Assembly (NCBI RefSeq): GCF_021018805.1
Contig: NC_086247.1
Coordinates: 138,611,602 to 138,675,601, forward strand
Direction of reading: 5' to 3'
DNA: 64,000 bases
From: Prinia subflava
Taxonomy: Eukaryota; Chordata; Aves; Passeriformes; Cisticolidae
In this document: one piece after another, positions 25,412-37,200 of the stretch
Layout: each line of letters opens with the position of its first letter
Numbering within the stretch: position 1 is the first letter of the stretch
Translations under genes and position numbers: made by a program
The notes under the pieces: generated by a model
Seen by the model: the letters and a program-made list of their open reading frames with translations, nothing else
Told to the model about the DNA's origin: nothing
Databases searched by the model: none

Positions 25412-26910
25412 AGGATTTTCTGATGTGTGAGATGCTGATCTCTGCAGACCCTCTGGGATGCTGTATTTACAGTGCAGCCCAACCAGCAGCCCACAGGTTT
25501 GCCTTCTCATGCAAAGTCTGTCTGACCCAGAGAGGCTCCTGAGAGAACCAGGAATGAATTTCTAAGATGCCAAGCTCTGGCTCTTTTTTCTTGCCAGAGG
25601 AGCACAAGCGCCGGAAGACTGGTCCTCTATGTCAGGTGCTGGCAGCAATCCCAAGCTTTGTGCCCGCGGCAGTGTGAGCAGAGTTTTTAGGATGAACGGG
25701 GCAGGGCAGAGCTCACCCACCTGCCCAGGCACAGCCGTGCCTTGCCCGCAGCCCTCTCCCCAGGAGGGCAGCTGGATGGGGCAGCTGAGGCAGCTGGAGG
25801 CAGATGCTGCCTGTGATCCATCCAGGAAACACCATCCAGGAGTGCCATCTGCTGGGTCCCGGCTGTGCAGCCGTGGGAGCTCCTGGAGTTGCCCTCGCAC
25901 AGGTTTTGGGAGGTAGGGGAGAGCTTCAGCTCCCAGCAGCTTTCTGCTCTCCTCCCAGGCTGGCTGGGCATACCTCCCAGGCAGTAAAACAGCCTGTGCC
26001 AAAGAAGAGCTGGCTGGTTTTACAGAGCTTGATAGTCACAGAAATGAGAAATAACTGGAGAGTTAGTCCAAGGGAAGTCTGTTTTTTAAATCATTACTCC
26101 ATCACGCTTCTCCATGGGACTCAGAAAATCACCCCAGCAGCTTTCAGTGCCTCCCAGTTGAGTGGTTAGATGATAGAGTGGGAGCATTGTTAATCTTGTG
26201 AAATACAATTTTTATGTTCATAAAGAATTTAAATACCTGTAGCATTTTCAGAGCTATTTTATTTGTATAGCAGAATCCATACCAGTCCCAGTAATAGGGT
26301 TCCTTCTCATGTGACATCCCTGGGAGTATCAGATTCCCAATCTCTCCTCCCAATCACTGCACCCCAGGCCAGGCATTGTCAGTGGTGGATCTTGGTGAGG
26401 GAACAGTGGATCATGAGTGCCACAGCGTGGGGAAGAAATCCTGTATGGTTGCTGCCCAGAGGCAGGGAAAGCTAACAAGTGAAATCTCTGGCAATTATCA
26501 ATGATCTGCATTTTTAACCAACTTGTGCACCATCTAGACTGGTGATTCACCCCCTTCTGGTTTTAAAATCACAACATCTAAGCAGCCAGTTGGAATCCAG
26601 GGGTGGTGCTCAGAACAAGTCTCTCACCTGCAGTACTTGATTTGTCAGCACTGCATCAGCCATATGGATTAACAGCTAAGAGAAGGTCTTTCACTTGAAA
26701 ATATGGCCAGGTTGGTACGTCTGGTCCCAAATTCTGTGGCTCACTCCACAGACAGTCTGTGACTTCATTGCTTGCAGTTCTTTGACAGTAAGTCCAGGTC
26801 TCAGACTGGAAAGATTACTGGAGAAATATCTTGGAGATATTTTCTCAGGAAAAAAAGAAGAAACAAAAAAGTATTTGTGCTGACAAAGAGGAACAGTCAC
26901 AGGAAGAGTT
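25412..26910. other. Unique DNA with GC-rich patch
   Basis: 25560-25990 is GC-rich with several CpGs and open frames on both strands (about 146 codons minus, 95 codons plus). A pyrimidine tract ending in CAG near 25940-25960 looks like a splice acceptor, but no matching donor or conserved peptide can be shown. The remainder is AT-rich and featureless. Confidence 0.45.
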
Positions 26911-26969
26911 ATCATGCAATCATAGAACTGTTTGTGTTAGAAAGGACCTTCAAAGATCATCCAAGTCCT
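26911..26969 (-). mobile_element. CR1 LINE, short 3'-terminal fragment
   Basis: The plus strand shows AATCATAGAACTGTTTGTGT, then TTAGAAAGGACCTTCAAAGA and TCATCCAAGTCC. This is the reverse complement of the CR1 3' terminus (bird versions read like AATCATAGAATGGTTTGGGT plus GGAAGGGACCTT). The element is therefore on the minus strand. Only about 60 bp are recognisable before the match fades into unrelated sequence, so this is an extremely truncated or decayed copy. Confidence 0.8.
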
Positions 26970-28259
26970 AAATAAATTACTGCTGGAGACGTGGTGGGCA
27001 TCTCCCCACTGGTGAGCCTCCAGCCAGCTGTGAGTAGCCAAGCCTACAGACCTGACCAAAGCTCTGCAGCCTGCTGCCAGCCCTTTGCCACCATCACTGT
27101 CACATCCCCAGCACAGGGGATGAGGAACCCCTTTTTCCCCATTTCATCCTCATGGTGAGCTAGTCTCAGCCTGTCCCAAGAGCTTGGGACAATATAAGCT
27201 GTGGAAAGGAACTGCTAAATCTTTATGAGGGCAAGAAACAAGATATTTTTTGGTCTTTTAGAGAAGGAGTACATTAGATATGCTGTGTTGGTCTATGTAT
27301 GATTGTCCTAATGCGTGAAAGAGTGGTGCTCACACAGAAAAAAACATCTTGATTGTGAAAAGAATATTTCTGAAACACTGAATAATAGAACTCACTTGGA
27401 AACTACATTGAATTAAAACATTTCAACAAGGTGTTAAAGCAGTGTGGCTTTGGGCAAGTGTGTATCAGCAGCAGATAAGAGGTATCTGGATTAATTGCAA
27501 AAGTACAGGGAAGATTCTTCCATCAATACTGAACTATGTCTATTTAGTGAATGTTTCAAATACTAAACTACTGTGCACACTTTCTTATCACTTGTGCCAC
27601 CAAGATTTTCATTCTATTGATTCATCTCATTTTAAGCAAAAAAAAAAAAAGTCTATTCTTGATTCATTGCTTTTATTATTTTACAGGTTTTAGAGCTGTG
27701 AAATTGCAGTTCCAGTTTTAAATTAAATTAAATATTCTGTTCTCAAATAATTATTTTGAACTGGTTTATGCTGATGTAATCTAGACTGAATCCTGTGTTT
27801 ATAGAAGCTCAGTGGCATGTAGGCTTGTATCAGACATTGAAATAGGATCTTTCCCCAGTCCTTGGTTTCAGCATTCTGCCTTCAAGTCAATTAGTAATGG
27901 GTAGGCACTGGACTGAAATGCACACCAAAAAGATCCTGATATAGCAAAGCTGCAGGATCTAGTTAAGATTATGCCTGCTTTTTTGAGTACAGAAAATGTG
28001 TAGCAAGGTGTTTCAGCAAACTGGACCCCAAATAAACTCTTCAAGCTATGAGGTAAAACACAGAGAAATGAGAGTGAGTGAGAGGGAATTCTATCCTTCT
28101 TTTCTATAGGGTTTATGGGACACAGATTACATATGATCCAAAAGTTCACCAGGAAGGAGGAAGGTGATCAGAGCTGGCACAGAGGGCTAGTGTCACCTGC
28201 CCTAAACTGGGCTGCATGAGGACAAAGCCTGGCTCTCACCTGCTGTTGGAGCCTGGGGA
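26970..28259. other. Unique DNA; small palindrome and A13 tract
   Basis: An 18-bp palindrome GTCCCAAG-AG-CTTGGGAC lies at 27173-27190 and an A13 tract at 27638-27650. Otherwise this is AT-rich unique sequence without a gene signal. Confidence 0.55.
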
Positions 28260-28514
28260 ATTGTACAAACAGGGGTGCTGTACAAACTGGGGTGTTGTAC
28301 AAACTGGGGTGCTGTACAAACTGGGGCTCTGTACAAACCAGGGTGCTGTACAAACTGGGGCTCTGAACAAACTGGCGCTCTGTACAAACTGGGATGCTGT
28401 ACAAACTAAGGCTCTGTACAAACTGAGGCTCTATGTAAACTGGGGTGATTTACAAACTGAGGTTCTGAACAAACTGGGGCTCTGAACAAATCGAGGTGCT
28501 GTTCAAACAGGTTT
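28260..28514. repeat. 17-bp minisatellite, 15 units in register
   Basis: The consensus unit is close to GCTGTACAAACTGGGGT. Fifteen consecutive 17-bp units occupy exactly 255 bp with no insertion or deletion, each differing by a few substitutions. Units toward the right end are more diverged (TACAAAC becomes TTCAAAC or GAACAAA). Because 17 is not a multiple of three and the unit is poor in stops, both strands carry long repetitive open frames (28168-28485). These frames are artefacts, not genes. Confidence 0.95.
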
Positions 28515-31500
28515 GCAGGGCAGTGAAAACGAGGGGGTGCTTGGCACCTCAGACCCATGGCCAGTCTGCTCCTGCCGTGGGAGCAGCTCTCCCACATCTC
28601 CTCTCGTGAGAGGAGCTCTGGGCACTGTGTGCAGCAAGGGCTTCTGCCCTGAGCCAAGGGACTGGCAATGCAAGGTTGTGCTGAGCATGGCTGAACATTT
28701 TCACTCCTAAGTTCTCATTTGAAAGTGTGGTTTTTACAAGGGGTTATTTTTCCTTCCCAGAAAGTACCCTAACTGAAGGGACTCTCCCCTCCTCAGTAAA
28801 AAAAAAACCTATAATGACCCATAGAATAAAACTCTTGGCCTTGAATGGACATGGTCTTTGCTGAATGGACTGTTGATGAATTTTGGTTTCCATTTTCCAT
28901 CCTGCTCTGAATAATGCCCGTGTTTCTGGCATTGCTAAATATTTTTTCCACATGTCCTCTTTGAGGGCAGAAAGAGTCTTGAGGGCAGGAGATCTGTGGA
29001 GCCAGAGTTTTGAGGGGAGCTCAAACATTATGGGAAGACATAGCAGGCTTGTATAAAAGTGATTTAGCTTAACACCCCTGAACTTTTCACTGTTCACTGT
29101 ATCACAGAACACCACTGATTAGCAGAGCTGCCACATGATACAGAAATAACTTCTGAACTCCTGGACCTGGCACCCATTTCTGGCTGTGGTACAGTGGGAA
29201 AAATGTTTAATGACAAAATGGGAACATATAAGCATGAAAACATTGCAACCATTTTCTACAATGTGTCCTGAAGAAATACTCCTTGCTTAAAAATGCTTTT
29301 AAAAGATAAAAATTGATTTGAAGCTGAGTTGACATTCCCAACAGAATAGTAAAATGTGCTGTAGGAATTACGAATAAAGTGTTGGTTTAAAAAGTAGTGT
29401 ATTTGTCTGCTGGCTTTGCATACTCTGCTTAACACAGTCCCTTTAGTATTTCCTGATAGTCATTCAGCTTCCTGGCGACATTTTTTGTTGTTGTTTTTCT
29501 TCTTTTAAATAAACCAACAGTCAGGCTACTGTCCCTGTCCTGTGGAACAAAGCTGAATGCTCTGGGTTTGTCTCTGGGCTGTTTACACTAATGACTTCAG
29601 AGGAAATGTTCTCACACTGGCATTGATGGAACCACAAAGGTTCATTGAGATCAGTCTGAAAAGTGGACCCTGTGAAGCCTCCTCCAGCTGTCCCCCTGGC
29701 ACCATCAGGAGGAGTGCTTCCTACTTCCTGGTGAAGCTCTAGGAGATGGATTCAAAGGAAGGCTGAATTTACCTAGCCTGACTCTGCTTTGTTGATACAA
29801 TTCCTTAAAAGCCCCCCTGAGAAGGTCCCACAAGTGCAATCTCTAAACCAGGCTGCCCACCCCAGATGATGTGTGCACTGTGGCTGCATTAAGCCTGCCA
29901 CCCAACGAATGGGATTGGGAAGGAGTGGGAAGATTTCTGGAACGGGCTGGAGCATGGATGTGCACAGGCTTCAAACACAAAGCTAGCAAGGCAAGCACTG
30001 GGCTCAGCACAAAATGTTTCCAAGTTCCTCTGACTTTACCTTGTATGTGATGAAGCTCTTGTTGCTACACTTTACTGATGTTTAACTGTATTCTGCAGGT
30101 TGCCTCTTTGGAAAAGCTAATCCTCATTGAGCTATATGCACTATGAAATGTGCAGAGGTGCACAAGGTATAAATCAGGGATGATTTCACCCCTTTCTTCC
30201 TTTTCTTATAAAAATACTGAGTCTAATCCTCTTTCTCTCATTCAGACCTTATTCAATTGAAAAACAACCATGACTGGTAATGAGAGTGCTGCAGGTAACA
30301 ACAACACCTGAGCTACACCAGCATTGCAGTTGAGGAAGCAGCAGCATTTACTTTGTGGCTCTGAGGGCAGCCAGGGTCCCACTCTTCCCACACCATCACA
30401 ACTTTGCAAGTCCTGCATCATCTCTTGGGTCCTGCTACCTCTTGTGAGGCTGCAGAGATTCCCTTGCCATCTTTGAAAATTATTTGTGTCTTCTCTGCAG
30501 CAGTATACTGATTAATATAAGAAGGTTTGATCAATAGAAGAAGGCTGTGTGCACTGGGAAGATGGAAGCATCTTGCAGCCAAGCCAGCTGATGTGGGCAC
30601 AGGGAGTGAGGTAACTTGCATCTCTTTTGCCTTTCTGTTTCATGTCTTTGTGACAGCGCTTTTCTGGTTCTCCAAGGGCTTGGAGTATTTGACACAGTCC
30701 CAGGGATTAGAAACAATGCCTCTGAAAGCAGATTCTGCAAAAATTGCATGCAGAGCAACCAGAAAGTCAATGCTATGAAGACACTTGGAGCATCCCTTGC
30801 AGAGAAGGATCAGCTGCAGGTTATGGCTATGGGAGAAGAAAAAGCTTTGCCCCTGACGTGAGATGTCCCTGATCCTTGGGTTCTGCTGTTTCTCAATATA
30901 TCTAGAAATAATACTGCTGCTTTTTTAACTTTGCAAAGCCCACCACAGTGCCAGAATCTGGAAGGAGGTTACCATCATGTCCCTCACTTGCCTCTGGGAT
31001 CCATAGAGAAACCCCCAGAAATTGGCCCAATGCATGTGTTTTGAGAGAGTATGGACCTGAGGTTTCCTTTGAACTGCCAGCCATTATATTAAAGGACAAC
31101 AGGATAAAACAAGCACACAGCCAGAGACAGGGATTTTCATTCAGTCTCAGATTCTGTGGCACGGCACAGCACACCAAGATGAGCTCATCAGACATACTCA
31201 TCTTGGCAAAATACAGTTTCCTAGTAAAGCAGATATTTTTCTTGAAGTACATGACCTACTCAGATTTTCCTTTGAAGAAGGAAATTTGGGAACTAGGAGT
31301 CAGGCTGGCCCAGTGCCTGCACCAATGGCAGGGCTCCTGCCACACTCTGCAGGTGGCTCTGGGCTAAGGGAGGTTTTGCAAAGCCAAGGCTCTCCTCAGC
31401 TCACATTAAGCCTCCCACGGTATATCTCCCTATACTGCAGTTGAAAATCCTATTCTGGAGAAGAACTTATTGATTTGGCAGAGGATTAGAAGATGAGGCA

Positions 31501-32241
31501 GCATACCTATGTCCTGACTCACCCACATGGCAGCAATCCTGCATTTCCTGTGGGACTTGCTATCACAGTCGGTGCAATTGACATTTTAGCTGCTGAAGAC
31601 TCCTCGAGAGCTTTCAATGCCTTTTTGACACTCTGATGTAATACTGCCCTTCAAACAAGCACAGTTTGAAGCATCTACAGCTCATAAATCACTGGTGAGA
31701 GAATTATTAGTCAGGAGACCTTCTAGAGATCCAAAAGTCCAGGAAGATGCCTGGTGTATTTTTCATTTGCACACAACCAAGAAAAAAAATTATCTTCTAC
31801 ATAACTGAAATACCCCAAATGTTTCAGTCTGGCAGCAGGGCACATGTGACAGAGACATTTAATGTCAGTACAGATTTAATGTTATGTTCAGATTTCAGAT
31901 TTGAACTTCTGCTGCCTTATGTTTCAGTGATATTTTCTCTCAGGCAAACTAGAGGCCATGTCTACCATCTGGAAAAGCCTGAGTGTCTGCCAAATGTAAC
32001 ATGGATGAGAAAATTATTGGTTGCCAAGAGAAATTGGGAAGTAGCATCAGCAAATCCAGCAAGTTTCTTGAGAGACTTGTTCCCAGGCTGGCAGGCTGTG
32101 TAGCACACTGAACAGTGGCTGGAGTGGAAATGTGGAAGCTCCAGCACTCATACTGGTGCATTTGGAGAGGGACGATGTGGGTTGAAGCCACAGGTTGATC
32201 ATCTTGGCTAGTGATGTGCAGCTCTTTATTTTGATTTACTA
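28515..32241. other. Unique DNA, no gene recognised
   Basis: Unique sequence of mixed composition. Open frames of 116-139 codons at 30902-31367 lie on opposite strands of the same DNA and have no domain. The frame at 31747-32103 is also unrecognised. No mobile element was seen. Confidence 0.55.
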
Positions 32242-32297
32242 AAAATCAAAATACCACCTAAGTAAAGAGAAAATCAAAGTACCACCTAAGCAAAGAG
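32242..32297. repeat. 28-bp tandem duplication
   Basis: Two adjacent 28-bp copies (32242-32269 and 32270-32297), each starting AAAATCAAA and containing TACCACCTAAG, differ at two positions. This is a recent local duplication. Confidence 0.9.
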
Positions 32298-32639
32298 AAA
32301 GCAAATAAGCTGGCAGACATCCCATATAGAGATAGAAATTACAGGGTCTCCAGGCATCAGAAGAGAGAGATCTCTGTTGTACTTTCTTGCAAGACTGTTG
32401 TTTTTCCAGATGAAATAGTGCATGAGACTTTCAATGTCAAAGTGCTTGTGAAACAAGTTTGTGTTTTGTGTTTCACATCATAAAAGTTATTAAGGAGAAG
32501 GGTTGTGCTAGTCCTTCCTGTCTCTCTGCCTCAAAAAGAAATTCCAGGGTTGGTTGTTGTACTTCCTGGGGAGAGGAGTGTTGCAAGGGAGAGATCAGTG
32601 AAAATCTCAGCAATCTTGGAAAATCTCAGCAATCGTTTT
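32298..32639. other. Unique DNA, nothing recognised
   Basis: A short stretch of unique sequence. A small direct repeat of AATCTCAGCAATC with spacing of about 19 bp occurs at 32603-32634. Confidence 0.5.
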
Positions 32640-32960
32640 TGCGTCTCTGGTGTCCGTACATGGAGCGAACCAGACTTTCCCAATTAGGAGCGTGGCGTGG
32701 GTGAAACGAGCAATTCTTCTTTCTCACAGATAGCTGTATCCCCAGTTCATTAATCAGAGTCACTCCGACAGGCTCTGAAGGGATGCTGATAGCATCCAGC
32801 ACCCAGCGCTGCTCCCGCCCAAAGGTGAACCACGGCGGGCCCAGCTCTGAGCCGCTGAACAAAGAGAGCTTTAATGTCCCAACAGGACAGAGCCAGCAGC
32901 CCCTCCGTATGAAAGGCTGTCATAATTAAAACCAAACAGAAACTGTCTGAATTCCTTATT
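32640..32960. promoter_or_regulatory. Candidate conserved regulatory block, CpG-enriched
   Basis: I count 13 CpG dinucleotides between 32641 and 32907, far denser than the CpG-poor flanks, together with homeodomain-type cores: CAATTA at 32681-32686, ATTAATCA at 32749-32756 and TAATTA at 32923-32928. Preserved CpGs next to AT-rich homeodomain motifs are typical of developmental enhancers or small unmethylated islands. There is no coding potential I can support. The motif and CpG counts are directly read. The regulatory role is inference, and an alignment to other birds would decide it. Confidence 0.35.
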
Positions 32961-33221
32961 AAGGACACTTACTAGAACAGTTTTAACCCTTCAGTAGCCT
33001 AGAGAGCTTTTAATGTTTACAGATGTTGATAGGAGGGTACATGCAAAGGCTTTCCTGGTTAGTGCCAAGGGGTAAATTCAGAACTGATGTCAATGGAAGG
33101 GGATGCTGTGGCTGTGGCTGACCCAAAAATGTGGCTTGCTGTAATGCTTTCCTTTGATCATTTTTTCTAGTGCCACTCTTTGTCACCAAAGTAGAGGAGA
33201 AAAAGAAAATGGAAAAAACCA
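32961..33221. other. Unique DNA, nothing recognised
   Basis: A short unique stretch between the CpG-enriched block and the A/C tract. Confidence 0.5.
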
Positions 33222-33442
33222 AAAAAAAACCCCAACCCCCCCCCCGCAAAAAACCCAAAAAACAAACAACAAAAAAAAAAGAAAAAAAAAACCCCAAACA
33301 AAACCAAACCACACCAAAAAAAAACCCACCCCCCCAAAAAAAAACCACAAAAAAACCCCCCAAGAAAACCCCACAAAACAACAAAACAAACAAACAAAAA
33401 AACCCACAAAAAAACACCAAAAACAAAACCAAACAAACAACA
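33222..33442 (-). repeat. Long A/C low-complexity tract
   Basis: About 220 bp are composed almost only of A and C on the plus strand. C-runs include C4 (33230-33233) and C10 (33236-33245), later C-runs around 33331-33361 and AAAC tetramers near the right end. On the minus strand this is G/T-rich with a near-canonical quadruplex pattern. It resembles the tracts at 15200 and 19094. Open frames of up to 140 codons (Phe/Gly or Lys/Pro/Asn-rich) are composition artefacts. Confidence 0.85.
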
Positions 33443-34035
33443 AATTGGAAATCTGTTCCCTTATTTGCAAATTAGCTTTCAATCTTAATTCTCAATTTCA
33501 ATGTCAAGGGTTTTTTCAATCATCAGAATTGGACAAACTCCCGAAATAATTATCTTCATTTTCTATTGGAGGAAAAAAATGTAGGAAAAAATTGTAGCAA
33601 AAAATTTGCCACTTCTCATGTGGAATTAAGAGATTTGATTCAGTTAATTCATGTGGTATTCATGGATAAACATATATAAACATTCAGTCTCCAAAATTAC
33701 TGATTTCCTTTATCAACAGGAAATTTATATCAAACATTATTTTCTCTGTTGTCAATCCACAAATAAATTCAAAAATCCTTCTAAGCTACATTTTCAGTAT
33801 TATATTGAATGTGAAATTTAGTGTCAATAACAGTCACAGTAAAGTACATTCAGTAATTTTCTCAGACAGGTGTGAAGGCAGTTAAACAAACCACAAACTC
33901 TGTTCAACAAAAACTTGATCCATTAATCAATTGAGAATGTCTGAGTGTCATTAATTCAAAAGAATTCATATTATAACTCTTTCTTTTCTGCAGTTTTAGT
34001 ATTAGGAAACAGTTTGAATTGAAAATACAGTAAGA
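33443..34035. other. AT-rich unique DNA
   Basis: Very AT-rich sequence without long open frames, known repeats or RNA genes that I can recognise. Confidence 0.55.
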
Positions 34036-34080
34036 TTGTGTGTGTGTATACATGCCTGTGTATGTCTATGTGTGTATATG
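34036..34080. repeat. Degenerate (TG)n microsatellite
   Basis: TGTGTGTGTG followed by TATACATGCCTGTGTATGT-type degenerate TG/TA dinucleotides. It is a decayed dinucleotide repeat. Confidence 0.75.
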
Positions 34081-34171
34081 CAAGTATTCCTAGCTTTTAT
34101 ATTAAGATTTTTAGTTGCATAACTTTAATTAACAAAAGTTATAAAATTATAGTAATTGAAGAAAATTATAA

Positions 34172-34296
34172 AAGAAGAAGAAGAAGAAGAAGGAGAAGAA
34201 GAAGAAGGAGAAGAAGAAGAAGAAGAAGAAGAAGAAGAAGAAGAAGAAGAAGAAGAAGAAGAAGAAGAAGAAGAAGAAAATTAAAAGAAGAAGAAT
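34172..34296 (+). repeat. Long (GAA)n trinucleotide repeat
   Basis: About 36 AAG/GAA triplets run from 34172 to 34279, with two GGA interruptions near the left end. About 71 bp (34209-34279) are uninterrupted. After AAATTAAA, a short second run reaches 34296. Long GAA.TTC repeats form triplexes and are length-unstable. The poly-arginine (plus) and poly-phenylalanine (minus) open frames here are artefacts. Confidence 0.95.
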
Positions 34297-37200
34297 AAAT
34301 AATATCAGTTTGCCAGGAAAAACCAACTGTGTATGAACTTCCTTTCGGAAGTTATATCTGAAAATCCCCTTCAAATATAAAACAAAGTGCTGCTTTTAAC
34401 CTCTATATCAAAATTACTTGAGTTCAGACAAGCCCTAACAATCCTTCCACAACTAAAGTACTGTTCTTAAGAGATAAGGACATGGATGAAACAGGCCGTT
34501 GTGACTAGAAAAAATCCTGACACTGCAAAAGAAATGCTAAGGCATTTGCAGAAAATAAAATTCAAGGCAAAGCCAAAGCATGGTTGTCAACATAGATCAT
34601 TTCCCAGTAACAAGGTTCAGTGCCACTGCCATTATATGCTGCTGGAGACAATGTCATCCCCCAAGTATTTATAGTGCATGAAGGAGAGTTGTTGTAGGCC
34701 AGAGAAAAATTCACTTTTAGGCAAGAGGTGCAATTTTGCCTTTTGCACTGCCTGTGTTGGTGTCTTGCAAATGCATCAAGGGTGTGGTGCTGGCCCAGTG
34801 CAGAGTGTGCCAAGCAGGAGTCTCTGGTTTAAACACAAGGGTGCAGCAGCTGGCACCAGCCCCTGGTCCTTGTGCTCTGCTCCAGGTGGATGGAAACGCA
34901 CTTCCAAAAACCCCAATTTATCATTGCCCAGTGGCACACATCCCCCTGACAGAGCTCCACATTCCCCTGGGAAAGGACAGGTGACATCTGCACCTTGGCA
35001 CAGGCTGCACTGGACCAGCCATGCTCCCATGGGGATGCAAACCCCCAGCCCAGACAGGGCTGATCTCCTGCAGCACAGGATCCATGGACCCCCTGTGCCT
35101 TTGGCTCAGTTAGAACCTTCTTCAAAGCCCAGGCAGATGCTTCAGGACATCTCTTCAGATGCAGGTTGTAGTCTGGCTGACTTCAAAGAACCACTGGAAA
35201 TGGCATGGCATGATAACTGTTTTTAGGCTGCCATCAGGTGTGCTGTGATGCCACCCAGCCAGCTTCAATGCAAGTAAGATCTGCTACTGTCTGTTTGCAG
35301 GCATGATGACACATTTAGAGATGCTGATGTCATGAGATTGACATGATGGACAACAGAGAGAAAAGGAGGCTTGTGTGAAGGAAGAAGCTTTCTCTTCCCA
35401 TAAGTGGTACATGGCTTATTACCCTTGAGGTTTTCCTCAGAGACCCTAACCAGTGTCCTCAGGAACGATTCAGATGACTCATCCCTCCGCTGGAAACAGG
35501 ATGGTGGTGAGGTACACTGAAATCTGAGCCCTCAGAAAAGCTGCATAACTGATGTTTTCAAGCTGACATGGCCCTAGAAGCAGTGGACAGCCATCCCTGC
35601 CCCTTCTGTACAGCTGGCCATGTCCAATGGGAGGTCTTTGTGCCTGACTGTGGTACTAGTCCTTGTCAAAGGGACACACCTGTCCCTTGACCTCTTCCTT
35701 GGTTAGACAGACACAAATCCTCCTGTTGGTGCCCTGAGGACAAGCTCTACTCCAGTGTCTGCCCACCACCATTGCTGGGCATAGTGGGAAAAATATTCCC
35801 ATAGCGTGTGGAAGACTGCTTAAAGTGGCCACAGTGATACATTTCATCGTAAAACAGAAATTAAAGGAAGAGCTTAGAGTTCATAAATAGTCTAATTAAC
35901 CTAAATCCTTTATTTTGCCTTAGTTGTAAGAAGCTCTGGATTCCCAGCTACTTTTTCTTGCCAAACAAAATCTGTCTTGCTGCTTCATTACTGACCCAGC
36001 AAAGTTAAGTGGTGTCATTTTTATTGAAAAAACATGGCCAAGTGTGTTACAAACTGAGAAGCAGTAATGTAATTTGCTACCGCTCTGCTTCAAGTGCTAA
36101 GAGAGAGCACAAACAAGTTTAGCTGAAAAATGAAGACTGCCAAAAGCTATGTTTCTGTTCTGTATTGAGTGGGTTTTGGAGATGAAAGAGAGAGAACACT
36201 GTATTTTGAAACCAAAAAGGCTTATAAATACAAATCAAAATCTGCCTACTGTGAAGCATTTAGTTAGTACTTTCCTGAATCTGTTGTGCTGGCTCTGTCA
36301 TGGGGCAGATCTTTTCATTTTGTTTATATTTTCCTAATGCAAATTGTGACTTCTACCCTGGGAACATGACAAAGACTTTCTTCACAAATGCAAAGAAGAC
36401 AGGAAACCCATGGTTCCCACAAAGCAGCTTTGACTCTGACTAGATGTGATAATTTTGTTAGCAGGATCCCAGACATCAGAGCATGGATCAGTGAGCCAGA
36501 CTAATAAGCTACAGGGGCTCCTGTCCACCCATGGAAAGTGTCTCCTCTGAGCAGGGTCCAGTCCGTGCTTTGTTGTCGTGGGCCGAGCTGTGCAGCTTTT
36601 CCTTGCTTGGTGTGAGTTTCACAGAAGCAGATGCAGGATCTTTGTCTTTGTTGCAGCTCTGAGAGCTCCTCAACAGTGCTCCTGGCCATTTGTCTCCAGC
36701 TGATACCAAGAGATCCATCAGCTTGTGTAACCAGCTGCTCAGCCCCTAATTCCCAGGGAGCAGAGCAGACACCCTTTCTGGCCCATGGCCAGGCTGGGCA
36801 CCAGCAGCAGCACGCCAGCAGCACCTCCCTCTGCAGAGCAACCCACAGGTATATTCCCCTGGCTCCTTGGGAGGGTTGGCATCCAGCAGAGCTTTGTGCT
36901 CTCCTTGCCTGACCTGTGCTTGTCTGCTCTGTGCAGAAATGGTGGCAGCCACCACAGCTGGACAGAGCCTGCAGTCATTCCACAGAGCACAGCTCCCTGT
37001 GATGCACAGTCCCTGTGCTGGTGTCCTCAAGGGCTGGATCCCTGTTTTAAATGTAGCCTCAGACCCTAGAGCTGTACCTTCCACCTGCCCTCTCTGTGCT
37101 GACTGCCAGCCCTTGATCTCTCATTACTGCTGGCAGATGGTGCTGCAAAGGAGCAAGGTGAGGCTGTGCAGGACCACTGAGCACCAGAAGGAAACACACT

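Noticed and set aside
25930..25990. Pyrimidine tract plus CAG as a splice acceptor
   Set aside because: No downstream conserved peptide or donor site could be supported.
27173..27190. Palindrome GTCCCAAG-AG-CTTGGGAC as a possible terminator or binding site
   Set aside because: The arms are short, bacterial-type terminators do not apply in this genome, and an 18-bp palindrome can arise by chance in 64 kb.
28168..28485. Repetitive open frames resembling a repeat protein; also considered as a CRISPR-like array
   Set aside because: The 17-bp units are directly adjacent with no unique spacers, and the frames arise from a stop-poor minisatellite.
33010..33549. Phe/Gly-rich and Lys/Pro-rich frames
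   Set aside because: They are translations of a two-letter A/C tract; similar frames at 18778-19283 were rejected for the same reason.
34038..34374. Poly-arginine and poly-phenylalanine frames
   Set aside because: They are pure translations of the GAA/TTC repeat.
34678..35226. 182-codon plus-strand frame
   Set aside because: Overlapping frames exist on the other strand, there is no family signature, and it lies in GC-rich sequence where stops are rare.
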